Assembly (NCBI GenBank): GCA_900546295.1
Contig: URCK01000009.1
Coordinates: 1-42,209, forward strand
Length of the DNA: 42,209 nucleotides
Direction: 5' to 3'
Origin: an uncultured Eubacteriales bacterium
GTDB lineage: Bacteria > Bacillota > Clostridia > Oscillospirales > Oscillospiraceae
Shown: one piece after another, positions 32,443 to 39,905 of the stretch
How positions within the stretch are numbered: position 1 is the first letter of the stretch
How the letters are laid out: the number at the start of each line of letters is the position of its first letter
Notes under the pieces: generated by a model
What the model saw: only the letters and a program-made list of their open reading frames with translations
Told to the model about the DNA's origin: nothing
The model's database searches: none
Program-made: the position numbers and the translations under genes

Positions 32443-33075
32443 ATGAAACTTGCTGAAATGACCGTTACCGGCTTTGCCGATACCGTTGCTTCCGATGCTC
32501 CCGCGCCGGGCGGCGGCTCCTGCGCTGCTCTCTATGGCTCCATCGGCGCCGCGCTGACCGCGATGGTCGGCGGCCTCACTCAGGGCCGCAAGAAGTATGC
32601 CGAGTTTGCCGAGCATGCTGCCGAGGTCGAGAAGAAGGGCAACGAGCTGAAGGTTCGCCTGCTCGACGTGATGGACCGCGACACCGACGCGTTCAACGTC
32701 GTCTCCGACGCCTTTGCCATGCCCAAGGCGACCGACGAGGAGAAGGCTGCCCGTTCCGCCGCCATCCAGAACGGCCTGAAGGGCTGCACCAAGACCCCGA
32801 TGGAGATGATGGAGCTCATCGACGAGACCCTGACTCTCGCTCAGTCCCTGCTTGGCCGCTTCAACGATACCTCCGCGAGCGACCTGGGCGTTGCGTTCCT
32901 GTCTCTCAAGGCCGGTATCCAGGGCGCATGGCTCAACGTGCTCATCAACGTCGGCTCCCTGAAGGATCAGGAGTTCGCCGCTGAGTACCGCGCCAAGGGC
33001 GAAAAGCTGCTCGCGCACGCGCTGCCCCTTGCCGACGAGTGTTACGCTGAGATCGTCAAGCTCATCGAGGGCTGA
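32443..33075 (+). CDS. fchA: Formimidoyl-THF cyclodeaminase (FTCD_C family)
   Basis: 210 residues of the cyclodeaminase/cyclohydrolase family, mostly helical. The opening FADTVASDAPAPGGGSCAAL holds the folate-binding APGGGS motif. It converts 5-formimino-THF to 5,10-methenyl-THF and ammonia, completing the one-carbon branch opened by ftcD. A methenyl-THF cyclohydrolase activity is possible in this family. ATG 32443 with GAAAGGA upstream. hutD follows. Confidence 0.93.
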   Translation: MKLAEMTVTGFADTVASDAPAPGGGSCAALYGSIGAALTAMVGGLTQGRKKYAEFAEHAAEVEKKGNELKVRLLDVMDRDTDAFNVVSDAFAMPKATDEEKAARSAAIQNGLKGCTKTPMEMMELIDETLTLAQSLLGRFNDTSASDLGVAFLSLKAGIQGAWLNVLINVGSLKDQEFAAEYRAKGEKLLAHALPLADECYAEIVKLIEG

Positions 33076-33086
33076 AAATGATCAGA

Positions 33087-33122
33087 ACAAATGGCTTCGG
33101 TGTGCGCACCGGAGCCATTTGT
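33087..33122 (+). repeat. Intercistronic hairpin between fchA and hutD
   Basis: ACAAATGGCTTCGGTG-TGCG-CACCGGAGCCATTTGT, a 16-bp stem with one mismatch and no T-run; it ends 9 bases before the hutD ribosome site. Confidence 0.6.
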
Positions 33123-33143
33123 GGTTTGCGAAGGAGTGTTATT

Positions 33144-33722
33144 ATGACCATGCAGCATTTAACGCCGAAGGATTACATCACCACCAAGTGGTCGGGCGGC
33201 CTCACGACGCAGCTCGGCATCGCGCCCGAGGGCGCGGTGTACGCAGACCGCGACTTTCTGTGGAGACTCAGCTCCGCGACCGTTGAGGACGCAGAGTCCG
33301 ACTTTACGGCGCTGCCCGACTATGAGCGCCTGATCTCCACGCTCGAGGGGACGATCGAGCTGAGCCATAACGGCGGCGAAAAGCTGACGCTGAATCCCTA
33401 TGAGGTCCACCGCTTTGACGGCGGGGACAGCACCCATTCCTGGGGCTGCTGCCGCGACTTCAACCTCATGCTCCGCAAGGGCAAGTGCGAGGGCAGGATG
33501 CGCGGAGAGACCCTTGCCGCCGGTGAGAGCAAGACCGTTCACGGCAGCGAGGGCATGATGCTCATCTACTGCGGCGCGGGCGAGGCCGAGGTCAGCACCG
33601 GCGAGGAGAGCATCGCGCTCAAGGCGGGCGAGGCCGTGCGTCTCGACGGTTTTGCGGGCGAGGTGAAGCTCTGCTCCAAGAGCGGGGCAAAGCTGATGCT
33701 CGCCAAGGCGAAGGCGATCTGA
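33144..33722 (+). CDS. hutD: HutD family protein
   Basis: 192 residues, beta-rich double-cupin fold. ATG 33144 is preceded by AAGGAG at good spacing; earlier in-frame starts lie inside the upstream hairpin. Family marks: TTKWSGGLTTQLGIAPEG, FLWRLSSATVE and the FDGGDSTHSWG/RDFNLMLRKG segments. HutD proteins occur in hut operons; they have been proposed to bind a pathway metabolite and limit flux, but the exact role is unsettled. Last gene of the ftcD-fchA-hutD set; terminator follows. Confidence 0.9.
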   Translation: MTMQHLTPKDYITTKWSGGLTTQLGIAPEGAVYADRDFLWRLSSATVEDAESDFTALPDYERLISTLEGTIELSHNGGEKLTLNPYEVHRFDGGDSTHSWGCCRDFNLMLRKGKCEGRMRGETLAAGESKTVHGSEGMMLIYCGAGEAEVSTGEESIALKAGEAVRLDGFAGEVKLCSKSGAKLMLAKAKAI

Positions 33723-33731
33723 AAAGAGCAG

Positions 33732-33765
33732 AAAAAGGGAGAGGCAAAGCGCCTCTCCCTTTTTT
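33732..33765. terminator. Terminator after hutD
   Basis: AAAAAGGGAGAGGC-AAAGC-GCCTCTCCCTTTTTT; T-runs on both strands, so it also ends the small gene at 33769. Confidence 0.9.
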
Positions 33766-33768
33766 CTT

Positions 33769-33891
33769 TCAGCATTCGAAATCACCGGAGTCCTTGTCCT
33801 GCGGTTTGCAGCGCTCGAGCGCGAGGATCAGGGCAAATGCCGCCGCGACGACGGCAAGAATGCTGATGATAAGAGTGATGCACTTTTTCAT
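33769..33891 (-). CDS. 40-residue single-helix membrane protein
   Basis: ATG 33891 behind GGAGGTATCATC. The peptide starts MKKCITLIISILAVVAAAFA, a single membrane helix, followed by a short Cys- and Asp-containing tail. It lies 38 bases after the unknown gene at 33930 and shares its terminator, so both are probably co-transcribed. No family recognised. Confidence 0.65.
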   Translation of the reverse strand: MKKCITLIISILAVVAAAFALILALERCKPQDKDSGDFEC

Positions 33892-33929
33892 GATGATACC
33901 TCCTGTTGTCGTAAAGTGTGTGTGGGGGG

Positions 33930-34430
33930 TCAGGCTTTCGAAGAGAGAATGGCGTAGACCTGCTGCAAAAATGCGTCCTGATCCTGCACGGTGCAGCGGA
34001 TGGACTTGCCGTCGTAAGCGCGGAAAAGCGACAGCTTGCCAAAAAAGTTCCGGCAGGTGACAAGCACGCCCTCGCCGGTGCTGCCGTCAGGGAAATCGGT
34101 CGCGTCGAAGCAGAAGCCGACCTCCCAGAGGAAGTCGCCGTCCTGCGTGCGATGGGTCGTGCCGCCCTGCGGCAGAAGATTGGTGAGCGAGCGGCGGAAT
34201 TTCTGCTGCGCGAAAAGCGCGGTGAGCTGCGCGCAGCGCGCGTCGTCCGCGGGGAATTCAAAGCGCGTGTCCTCCGCCTGCGGCGCGCGGAAGTGGTAGC
34301 CGAAAACGGACTGACACTGTGTGATGTCCGCTTCGCAGAGCGCTTCAAGCGGCATCGGCCGCGTGTAAATGAGCGCGGCGAGGACGAGAAATGCAAGGAT
34401 GCCAATGGGGAGAAGCCATTTTTTCTTCAT
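33930..34430 (-). CDS. Unknown membrane-anchored protein
   Basis: 166 residues from ATG 34430 with AAGGAGG upstream. Residues 1-22 form an uncleaved signal anchor (MKKKWLLPIGILAFLVLAAL), then a soluble extracellular part with two Cys in a possible disulfide pair (near ALCEADITQCQSVFGYHF) and further Cys in VGFCFD, VTCRNF and IRCTV. No known domain recognised. Transcribed from 34489-34517 with the 40-residue gene downstream. Confidence 0.7.
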   Translation of the reverse strand: MKKKWLLPIGILAFLVLAALIYTRPMPLEALCEADITQCQSVFGYHFRAPQAEDTRFEFPADDARCAQLTALFAQQKFRRSLTNLLPQGGTTHRTQDGDFLWEVGFCFDATDFPDGSTGEGVLVTCRNFFGKLSLFRAYDGKSIRCTVQDQDAFLQQVYAILSSKA

Positions 34431-34488
34431 GGGAGACCTCCTTGATGTTTCCCTGTTCTTACTCACAATGGGAAAAACTGCTGCCTAC

Positions 34489-34517
34489 AATATAACACGA
34501 AAGGCTGCGCTTTGCAA
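34489..34517 (-). promoter_or_regulatory. sigma-A promoter of the 33930-34430 gene
   Basis: TTGCAA (34517-34512), 17-base spacer, TATATT (34494-34489). The spacer and -35 lie in a hairpin, GAAAGGCTGCGC-N15-GCGCAGCCTTTC (34500-34538), which may be an operator or a remnant terminator of the decayed znuB copy. Confidence 0.6.
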
Positions 34518-34549
34518 GATTGCATGCGCAGCCTTTCAGAAATGACAAA

Positions 34550-34633
34550 TTATCCGCGTGCGCGGCCAAAGAGACAGCAGAGGAGAAACGCCGTGAGGTC
34601 GCAGACAACGACCGTCGCGCGGGCGGCGCGGGA
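34550..34633 (-). pseudogene. Decayed 3' end of a znuB-like permease
   Basis: Read on the minus strand the segment ends ATVVVCDLTAFLLCC, six more residues and a stop at 34550. The intact ZnuB (36917-37726) ends ATVVVCDLIAFLVCC, five residues and a stop. Upstream of this the frame has no start or permease sequence. It is a remnant of a second or earlier znuB, about 2.3 kb from the intact gene, flanking the AT-richer block. Confidence 0.7.
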
Positions 34634-34676
34634 CCCGCCTTTCAGCACTTTTTCGGAGGAAAAAGCGGACTGCCGG

Positions 34677-35069
34677 TTACTGCTCAGACTGCTTGCCTTT
34701 TAGAATGGACAGCGCATCAAGTACATCAGAAAGGGCAAGGGATGCGATCGATGCAAGGATGGCGTAAAAATAACGGTTAGAAGCAATGTCCGAATGATCG
34801 GCAACGGAGTAGCAAATCGTGGCGAGCAGCGTGCCAATCGGAAGAAGGTTAAATTTACTCCATTTGGCGCGCCCGAGATCACGGGCACGTTCCCTTACGA
34901 TGCACCACAGCATGAGCATGATCATAGGCAGAAATGCAATGACGCTGATGGGGAGAGAAATAAATGCGGGGTTTAGGATAAAAAATGCGATGCTGGCAAG
35001 ATAGATTATTAGTGCGACTGCAAATGTAATCAGGAAAAACCTGTGCTGCTGGGAAAAAGAATATTTCAT
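34677..35069 (-). CDS. Unknown four-helix membrane protein
   Basis: 130 residues from ATG 35069, 4 bases after the upstream stop; no good ribosome site is seen, so translational coupling to the gene at 35074 is likely. A GTG at 35108 overlapping that gene is an alternative start. Four hydrophobic helices (LITFAVALIIYLASIAFFIL, then PISVIAFLPMIMLMLWCIV, LLPIGTLLATICYSV and YFYAILASIASLAL). AT-richer than the chromosome around it. No family recognised. Confidence 0.6.
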   Translation of the reverse strand: MKYSFSQQHRFFLITFAVALIIYLASIAFFILNPAFISLPISVIAFLPMIMLMLWCIVRERARDLGRAKWSKFNLLPIGTLLATICYSVADHSDIASNRYFYAILASIASLALSDVLDALSILKGKQSEQ

Positions 35070-35073
35070 GGCA

Positions 35074-35742
35074 TCATTTGCTGCGATTGAACGAGATATT
35101 ATATGCACCGTCCCAATCTAACGTGACAGTCGGGTGATCGTTCCAGCCAAGCAATACAACAGATTCTCCGCCGGAAATCGAATCGTAAACAACGGAAAGT
35201 CGGCCATATCCACCGGCGGCCCTAACATGCTCGCGGACAGCGAGATCTTGAATCGCCTGAGCAATGCCGATGGTGATAAAAATCGGAGAAAGGTCTCCCA
35301 TGAATTGCAGCATAGGAATTTTACCAATAACCGGGCCTGCTATAGCCTCAATCAACGCGCCGACAGTGCCGTAAGCACCGGCAAAATAGGCGTTCGCTGC
35401 ATTAGGATCCATGTAGGTTGCGGAAACGGCTACATATCCGCTTTCTCCACGGTAAGTCCAGTCATAGGTGTAGCAAAGCACGCCGCCTTTGGGAGCGTTC
35501 CAGCTTCTTGTCACTCTGCTGGTGCTTTGGGTGGAGACTTCTTGGGGAAGTACTGCGGCGAGTTGGAGCTCAAAATGGTCCAGCTTGTTTTGCGCTTTTA
35601 ACTGCTGGTAGATCGAGGTTTTCAAATCGGCGTAAGGGCCGGTAAAAACGGGGTCGGTTTCCGCAGCGAACGCGGGGATGCAAAGGCTCAGAACCATTGC
35701 GCAGGAGAGGACAAGGGAGATGAATTTTTTGAAATTTTTCAT
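35074..35742 (-). CDS. Unknown secreted protein with hydrophobic Gly/Ala-rich core
   Basis: 222 residues. A Sec signal peptide ends at AFA (24-26). The mature protein has an N-terminal helical part, a Trp/Tyr-rich segment (CYTYDWTYRGESGYVAVSA) and a 45-residue hydrophobic stretch starting AGAYGTVGALIEAIAGPV, then a beta-rich tail. The hydrophobic stretch in a secreted protein recalls membrane-active toxins or bacteriocins, with the four-helix protein downstream as possible immunity, but this is only a guess. ATG 35742 with GAAAGGAACA upstream. AT-richer. Confidence 0.7.
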   Translation of the reverse strand: MKNFKKFISLVLSCAMVLSLCIPAFAAETDPVFTGPYADLKTSIYQQLKAQNKLDHFELQLAAVLPQEVSTQSTSRVTRSWNAPKGGVLCYTYDWTYRGESGYVAVSATYMDPNAANAYFAGAYGTVGALIEAIAGPVIGKIPMLQFMGDLSPIFITIGIAQAIQDLAVREHVRAAGGYGRLSVVYDSISGGESVVLLGWNDHPTVTLDWDGAYNISFNRSK

Positions 35743-35851
35743 TTTCTTGTTCCTTTCTCGTGTAATAGATTTCCTGATTGATTAGTTAGTAAACAAATGC
35801 GGATACATCAGTTCACCGGAAACAACTCCTGTTTCTTTTGAAATTAAGTAG

Positions 35852-36265
35852 TTAATAGTTTACGGTCCCGGTAACTTTGATGGAAACATCGGAAGTGTTT
35901 TTGAAAGTTAATGAATAATTTCCGGTTTCGGTAATGTTGATCGTAAGGTTAATACTGCCGTCCGATGCGGTTGCATGGTAGAAAATTCCGCTCTCGCTTG
36001 TTATCCCTACCTCGATATTTTCGGAGTAAGGAGAATACGATGCTTTAATGATTACTTTTTCTCCCTTTGCCAGCGAAAACGGAGTGTTTGCCTTAGCGGT
36101 TCTGTGAGCGCCAACTTCAATCGAAAAAGAATTTGTCGCTCTTGCAACACTGTAGATTGCCGGTTCAAACTCAAATTGGGATTCGATCTCGGCAGCCTTA
36201 GCGCTTGTACACAGACCGCTGAAAATGCTGATACACGCCAACAAGCCGCATAAATACCTGCGCAT
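35852..36265 (-). CDS. Unknown small secreted beta-rich protein
   Basis: 137 residues. Signal peptide (1-24, ending SAKA), then a mature domain with alternating Thr/Ser/Asn-rich strands (KVIIKASYSPYSENIEVGI, GSINLTINITETGNYSLTF), like small beta-sandwich surface proteins of Clostridia. ATG 36265 has AAAGGAGGTG. It lies 22 bases after the XRE gene stop, so it is probably in its transcript. Strongly AT-richer than the flanks. No named family. Confidence 0.7.
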   Translation of the reverse strand: MRRYLCGLLACISIFSGLCTSAKAAEIESQFEFEPAIYSVARATNSFSIEVGAHRTAKANTPFSLAKGEKVIIKASYSPYSENIEVGITSESGIFYHATASDGSINLTINITETGNYSLTFKNTSDVSIKVTGTVNY

Positions 36266-36287
36266 TTATAGCACCTCCTTTCTTTTC

Positions 36288-36773
36288 TTATTGATCAAAT
36301 GAGAATTCGTCAGATACTGTCTCGTCGATAACCTCCTGCTGCATTTCATCCGCATCAAACTCGATTCCTGCGTTTTGGCTGGATTTATCAAAGCTTTGAT
36401 GCAGCAATACCCCGACCCCGATCGCCAGCAGCAGGCAGAGGATGCTCAGGGCGATGATGATCGCTCTGGCGTGCGCGGGGGCGCTCGCCGCGGCGGGCGG
36501 CGGCGTGGGAGCGGGGGCTTCCGCCTTCGGCTGCTGCGCCGGTGCTTCCTCCTGCGGCTTTTCCGGCGGCAGCGCCGCGGAATAGCTGAGAAGCTCGTCG
36601 AGCGTGACGCCGTAGAGCCTGCCCAGGTGCGAAAGGTTATCGGTCGAGGGAACGGTGAACCCCGTTTCCCAGCGCGACACCGCCTGGCGGGATACGTTGA
36701 GCCGCTCGGCCACATCTCCCTGGGAAAGCCCCGCGCGCTTGCGCAGGGCGGCAAGATGTTCTGCTACATCCAT
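36288..36773 (-). CDS. XRE-family HTH regulator with transmembrane tail
   Basis: 161 residues. HTH_3 domain at 8-60 (LSQGDVAERLNVSRQAVSRWE), then a Pro/Ala/Glu-rich linker (about 68-102), one membrane helix (about 104-125, AIIIALSILCLLLAIGVGV) and a short acidic outer tail. A membrane-tethered DNA-binding protein that may sense an external signal or the secreted proteins encoded downstream. ATG 36773 with AGGAGC. Its promoter (36833-36861) has the -10 inside a 20-bp dyad, suggesting autoregulation. Confidence 0.85.
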   Translation of the reverse strand: MDVAEHLAALRKRAGLSQGDVAERLNVSRQAVSRWETGFTVPSTDNLSHLGRLYGVTLDELLSYSAALPPEKPQEEAPAQQPKAEAPAPTPPPAAASAPAHARAIIIALSILCLLLAIGVGVLLHQSFDKSSQNAGIEFDADEMQQEVIDETVSDEFSFDQ

Positions 36774-36798
36774 GTTGATCTGCTCCTATCATTACAAA

Positions 36799-36846
36799 AA
36801 AATTGCTGTCACGTAAACCGCATCCAGTTTACATGATAGCAATTTT
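36799..36846. promoter_or_regulatory. 20-bp dyad: XRE operator and/or znuB terminator
   Basis: AAAATTGCTGTCACGTAAAC, 8 bases, GTTTACATGATAGCAATTTT, with two mismatched positions. On the minus strand it is followed by seven T, so it can be the znuB terminator; it also covers the XRE -10 box, so it can be an operator. Confidence 0.7.
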
Positions 36847-36861
36847 CAGTTGCTATTTCAA
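36833..36861 (-). promoter_or_regulatory. sigma-A promoter of the XRE gene
   Basis: TTGAAA (36861-36856), 17-base spacer, TATCAT (36838-36833) with extended TGC. Confidence 0.6.
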
Positions 36862-36916
36862 GCAATTGCACAAAAGAATAAAAATTGAAGTGGTCTAAAC
36901 TGTTTAAAATAAATAA

Positions 36917-37726
36917 TTATTTTCCGCGCCCGATCGCACAGCAGACGAGGAAGGCGATCAGGTCGCAGACGACGACCGTCGCGCCGACGGGCGTGGAGAG
37001 AAGATACGACCCAGTGAGCCCCAGACAGAAGCACACGACCGAGAGCGCCGCGGCGAAGCACACGACGGAGCGGAAGCTCTTGAAAAGGCGCATGGCCGAG
37101 AGGGCGGGGAAGATGATGAGGCTTGAGAGCAGCATCGCGCCCATCATGCGCATACCGAGCACGACCGTCAGCGCCGTCAGGACGGAGAGGATGGTCTTGT
37201 ACACCTCCACATGCACGCCCGTGGCGCGGGCGAAGGGCTCGTCGAATGTGACGGAGAAGAGCTTGTGGTAGAAGAGAATATAGAGCGCGAGCACGCACAG
37301 TGCGAGCGTGACACTCAAAAAGACGTCCGAGCGCGACATCGCAAGGATGCTGCCGAACATATAGCTGTCAACGTCCGTGGTCATGCCGGTGGTGAGCGAG
37401 GTGACGATGACGCCGATGGCGAGCGCCGAGGCGGAGAAGACCGCGATCATCGCGTCCGCGCTGACGCGGCTCTTTTCGGCAACGTGCATGAGGATGAAGG
37501 CCGCCGCGACCACGACGGGGATGGAGAACCACAGGGGGGCAAAGCCGCAGGCGACCGCGACCGACAGCGCGCCGAAGGACACATGGCTCAGCCCGTCGCC
37601 GATCATCGAGTAGCGCTTCAAAACGAGCGGCACGCCGAGAAGCGAGGCGCAGAGAGAGACCAGAATACCCACGAGAAACGCCCGCACGATGAAGGGATAG
37701 GCAAACATCGAAAGAAGAAGCTTCAT
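36917..37726 (-). CDS. znuB: Zinc ABC transporter permease ZnuB
   Basis: 269 residues, about eight membrane helices of the ABC-3 family (ZnuB/TroC). Starts MKLLLSMFAYPFIVRAFLVG; DGLSHVSFGALSVA is the family signature. It forms the membrane channel for zinc delivered by ZnuA, powered by ZnuC. It overlaps znuC by ATGA. A decayed copy of its last 21 or so residues sits at 34550. Zinc rather than manganese is inferred from Zur and the His-rich ZnuA. Confidence 0.94.
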   Translation of the reverse strand: MKLLLSMFAYPFIVRAFLVGILVSLCASLLGVPLVLKRYSMIGDGLSHVSFGALSVAVACGFAPLWFSIPVVVAAAFILMHVAEKSRVSADAMIAVFSASALAIGVIVTSLTTGMTTDVDSYMFGSILAMSRSDVFLSVTLALCVLALYILFYHKLFSVTFDEPFARATGVHVEVYKTILSVLTALTVVLGMRMMGAMLLSSLIIFPALSAMRLFKSFRSVVCFAAALSVVCFCLGLTGSYLLSTPVGATVVVCDLIAFLVCCAIGRGK

Positions 37727-38433
37727 GCCGTTTCACCTCCAAAGCGTTTTCCGGCGGGGGCGGCTAAAAATTCCTCCACCGTGCCGTAGAAGCAGCCTCT
37801 GCGGTCGAAGCTGAGAATGTGCTTTGCCTCGCGCAGGGCGTTTTCCATGTCGTGCGTGACCATGATGATGGCCATGCCCTCGCGCTCGTTGAGATAGCGC
37901 AGCGTCTTATAAAGATCCTGCATACTGGCGGGGTCGAGGCCCGTGACCGGCTCATCGAGGATGATAAGGTCGTTCGCCGCGCACAGGGCGCGCGCGAGCA
38001 GCACGCGCTGCTGCTGGCCGCCGGAAAGCTCGCGGTAGCACTTGTCCTTGAGCTCCAGCACGCCGAGCTTGCCGAGGTTCATCAGCGCCTTGGACTTTTC
38101 CTCCGACGTGTAGAAAAAGCGCGTGCGGCGATTGGAAAAGCCCGAGAGCACGACCTCCGTGACCGTGGCGGGGAAGTCGCGCTGCGTGGGCGTCTGCTGG
38201 GGCAGATACCCGAGCCTGCCCTCGCGCCGGGCGGGGCAGTCGATCTTGCCCGCGAGCGGAGAGATCAGCCCCAAAAGCGAGCGCAGCAGCGTCGATTTGC
38301 CGCTGCCGTTCTCGCCGACGATGCAGAGATAGTCCCCCGCGCGGACGGTGAGGGAGAGGTGCTCCAAGAGCGGTTTGTGCTCGTAGCCGAGCGTGACATC
38401 CTCGCAGGAGAGGACGATGGGTGCTTCATTCAT
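37723..38433 (-). CDS. znuC: Zinc ABC transporter ATP-binding protein ZnuC
   Basis: 236 residues. Walker A GENGSGKST (40-48), Q-loop GYLPQQT, signature LSGGQQQR and Walker B LIILDEP are intact. It hydrolyses ATP to drive ZnuB. It overlaps both znuB and znuA by 4 bases. Confidence 0.95.
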   Translation of the reverse strand: MNEAPIVLSCEDVTLGYEHKPLLEHLSLTVRAGDYLCIVGENGSGKSTLLRSLLGLISPLAGKIDCPARREGRLGYLPQQTPTQRDFPATVTEVVLSGFSNRRTRFFYTSEEKSKALMNLGKLGVLELKDKCYRELSGGQQQRVLLARALCAANDLIILDEPVTGLDPASMQDLYKTLRYLNEREGMAIIMVTHDMENALREAKHILSFDRRGCFYGTVEEFLAAPAGKRFGGETA

Positions 38434-39425
38434 TCGTTGAGCCCCTTTCTGAGTGCTTCGAAGTTTCGCTCCATGAGCGTGAGATAGGTCTCGCCCGCGT
38501 CAAAATCCGTGCGGGAGACGGTTTGCATCGAGTAGATGGTCTCGATCGCCGCGCCGGTGCACTCGCTCACCACGGCGGCGACTTTTTTCGTGCCGAAGTC
38601 GATGGTATAGACCACGGGGATGTTCTCGTCCTCCACCTTGTCGATGAGGAACTTGATCGTCGCAAGCGACGGCTCGGTGTCGCCCGAGCAGCCGTGGAAG
38701 GCCGCGCGGTAGTCGAGGCCGTATTCGCGGCAGAAGTAGAGCATCGGGAAGCGGTCGGCAAAGATCAGAAGTTTGCGCGGTGCGCTTTCGCAGAGATCGG
38801 CAAAGCGCGCATCGAGCGCTTCGATCTGCGCACAATAATCGTCGCAGTTTGCACGGTAAAAATCTTCGTTTGCGGGATCGGCTTTACAGATCGCATCGCA
38901 GACGGCGCGGCAGAGGATGGCGGCGTTTTTCGGCGAGGTCCAGATGTGCTCGTCGTATTCAACCTCGTCGCTGTCGTGCGCCTCGTTTTTCTCGTGGTCG
39001 TGATCGCCGTGATCATGGTCATGGTCGTGCGCGTCCGCGCCCTGCATCCCTTCGGAAAATTCCTCGCCAAGCGCATCGACATAGTCCATCATGCGGGCCT
39101 TGACGGCGATGTGCTCGCCCGCCGCGTCGAGCATTTCCTCGACCCAGTATTCGCCCTCGCCGCCGTTGTAGAGGAAGACGTCGGCTTCGGAGATGGTGAC
39201 CGCATCGAGCGGCGTGGGTTCAAAGCTGTGCGCTTCACGCCCGGGGGAGAGGAGCAGCGTCACATCCGCGCGTCCGCCCGCGATGGCGCGGGCAAAATCG
39301 TAGTAGGGGAAGAGCGTCGCGACGATCTGAAGCCTGCCGTCGTCCGCCTTTTCGCCCGGCGCGGCACAGGCGGCGAGGGAAAGCGTCAGCGCGAGAGTCA
39401 AAAATAGCGTAATGATGCGTTTCAT
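38430..39425 (-). CDS. znuA: Zinc-binding lipoprotein ZnuA
   Basis: 331 residues from ATG 39425, overlapping the zur stop by ATGA with GGAGG upstream. Lipoprotein signal with Cys20 (LSLAAC). Cluster A-I solute-binding fold with first ligand His66 (EAHSFEP), a His/Asp-rich loop at 132-150 (HDHDHDHGDHDHE) and H160; the His-rich loop marks zinc-specific members. It captures zinc outside the cell for ZnuBC. The large in-frame extension to 39584 overlaps zur and is not translated. Confidence 0.95.
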   Translation of the reverse strand: MKRIITLFLTLALTLSLAACAAPGEKADDGRLQIVATLFPYYDFARAIAGGRADVTLLLSPGREAHSFEPTPLDAVTISEADVFLYNGGEGEYWVEEMLDAAGEHIAVKARMMDYVDALGEEFSEGMQGADAHDHDHDHGDHDHEKNEAHDSDEVEYDEHIWTSPKNAAILCRAVCDAICKADPANEDFYRANCDDYCAQIEALDARFADLCESAPRKLLIFADRFPMLYFCREYGLDYRAAFHGCSGDTEPSLATIKFLIDKVEDENIPVVYTIDFGTKKVAAVVSECTGAAIETIYSMQTVSRTDFDAGETYLTLMERNFEALRKGLNE

Positions 39426-39820
39426 GCGCCCTCCTGACATTCGCTGCACAGGCCGTAGAACATCGTCTTGCGTGGGTTGATGGAAAAGCCGTGCTCGCGC
39501 TCGAGGTGCTCGTAGAGCGGCGCGAGCTGATGACAGTCGAGATGCACGATGCGCCCGCAGCGCTCGCACTTGAAAAGACAGCACGCGGGCGCGCAGCCGT
39601 GGGTGCAGAACTGGTAGTACGCGCCCTCGTCGGTCGTGACCTTGTGGACGCTGCCCTGCCGCTCGAGCTTTTCAAGCTGGCGGTAGACCGTGGCGATGCC
39701 GATGTGCTCGCCCCGCTCGTGCAGCGCTTCGACGAGCGCGGGGGCACTTACGGGCGCGTCCGCGCAGGATGAGAGACACTCGAGCACCGCTTTTTGCTGT
39801 TTTGTGGTATAGGTCGCCAT
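39422..39820 (-). CDS. zur: Fur-family regulator, probable Zur
   Basis: 132 residues. Winged HTH (IGIATVYRQLEKLERQGSVH) and C-terminal dimer domain with structural zinc Cys pairs C85/C88 (CERCG) and C125/C128 (CSEC). Regulatory metal ligands are the His/Cys around 72-96. First gene of zur-znuA-znuC-znuB, so zinc sensing is inferred; Fur (iron) is the alternative. A Fur/Zur-like dyad (39837-39857) lies between its -10 and start, implying autorepression. Confidence 0.9.
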   Translation of the reverse strand: MATYTTKQQKAVLECLSSCADAPVSAPALVEALHERGEHIGIATVYRQLEKLERQGSVHKVTTDEGAYYQFCTHGCAPACCLFKCERCGRIVHLDCHQLAPLYEHLEREHGFSINPRKTMFYGLCSECQEGA

Positions 39821-39836
39821 GCTGACCTCCTGAATA

Positions 39837-39857
39837 TGAAAATGAAAATCAATTTCA
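39837..39857. promoter_or_regulatory. Zur/Fur box upstream of zur-znuACB
   Basis: TGAAAATGAAAATCAATTTCA, written as TGAAAATGAA-A-ATCAATTTCA: 8 of 10 positions are symmetric. It starts just after the -10 and matches the 7-1-7 Fur-family layout. Confidence 0.7.
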
Positions 39858-39858
39858 A

Positions 39859-39886
39859 ATTATAATCAAAATCTTGCGCTTGTCAA
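39859..39886 (-). promoter_or_regulatory. sigma-A promoter of zur-znuACB
   Basis: TTGACA (39886-39881), 16-base spacer, TATAAT (39864-39859). Confidence 0.88.
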
Positions 39887-39905
39887 GGTTTTGGGGAACC
39901 TTTTA

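Noticed and set aside
34550..36917. Recent integrative element with att repeats
   Set aside because: The two znuB ends differ at many bases and no integrase or recombinase is present.
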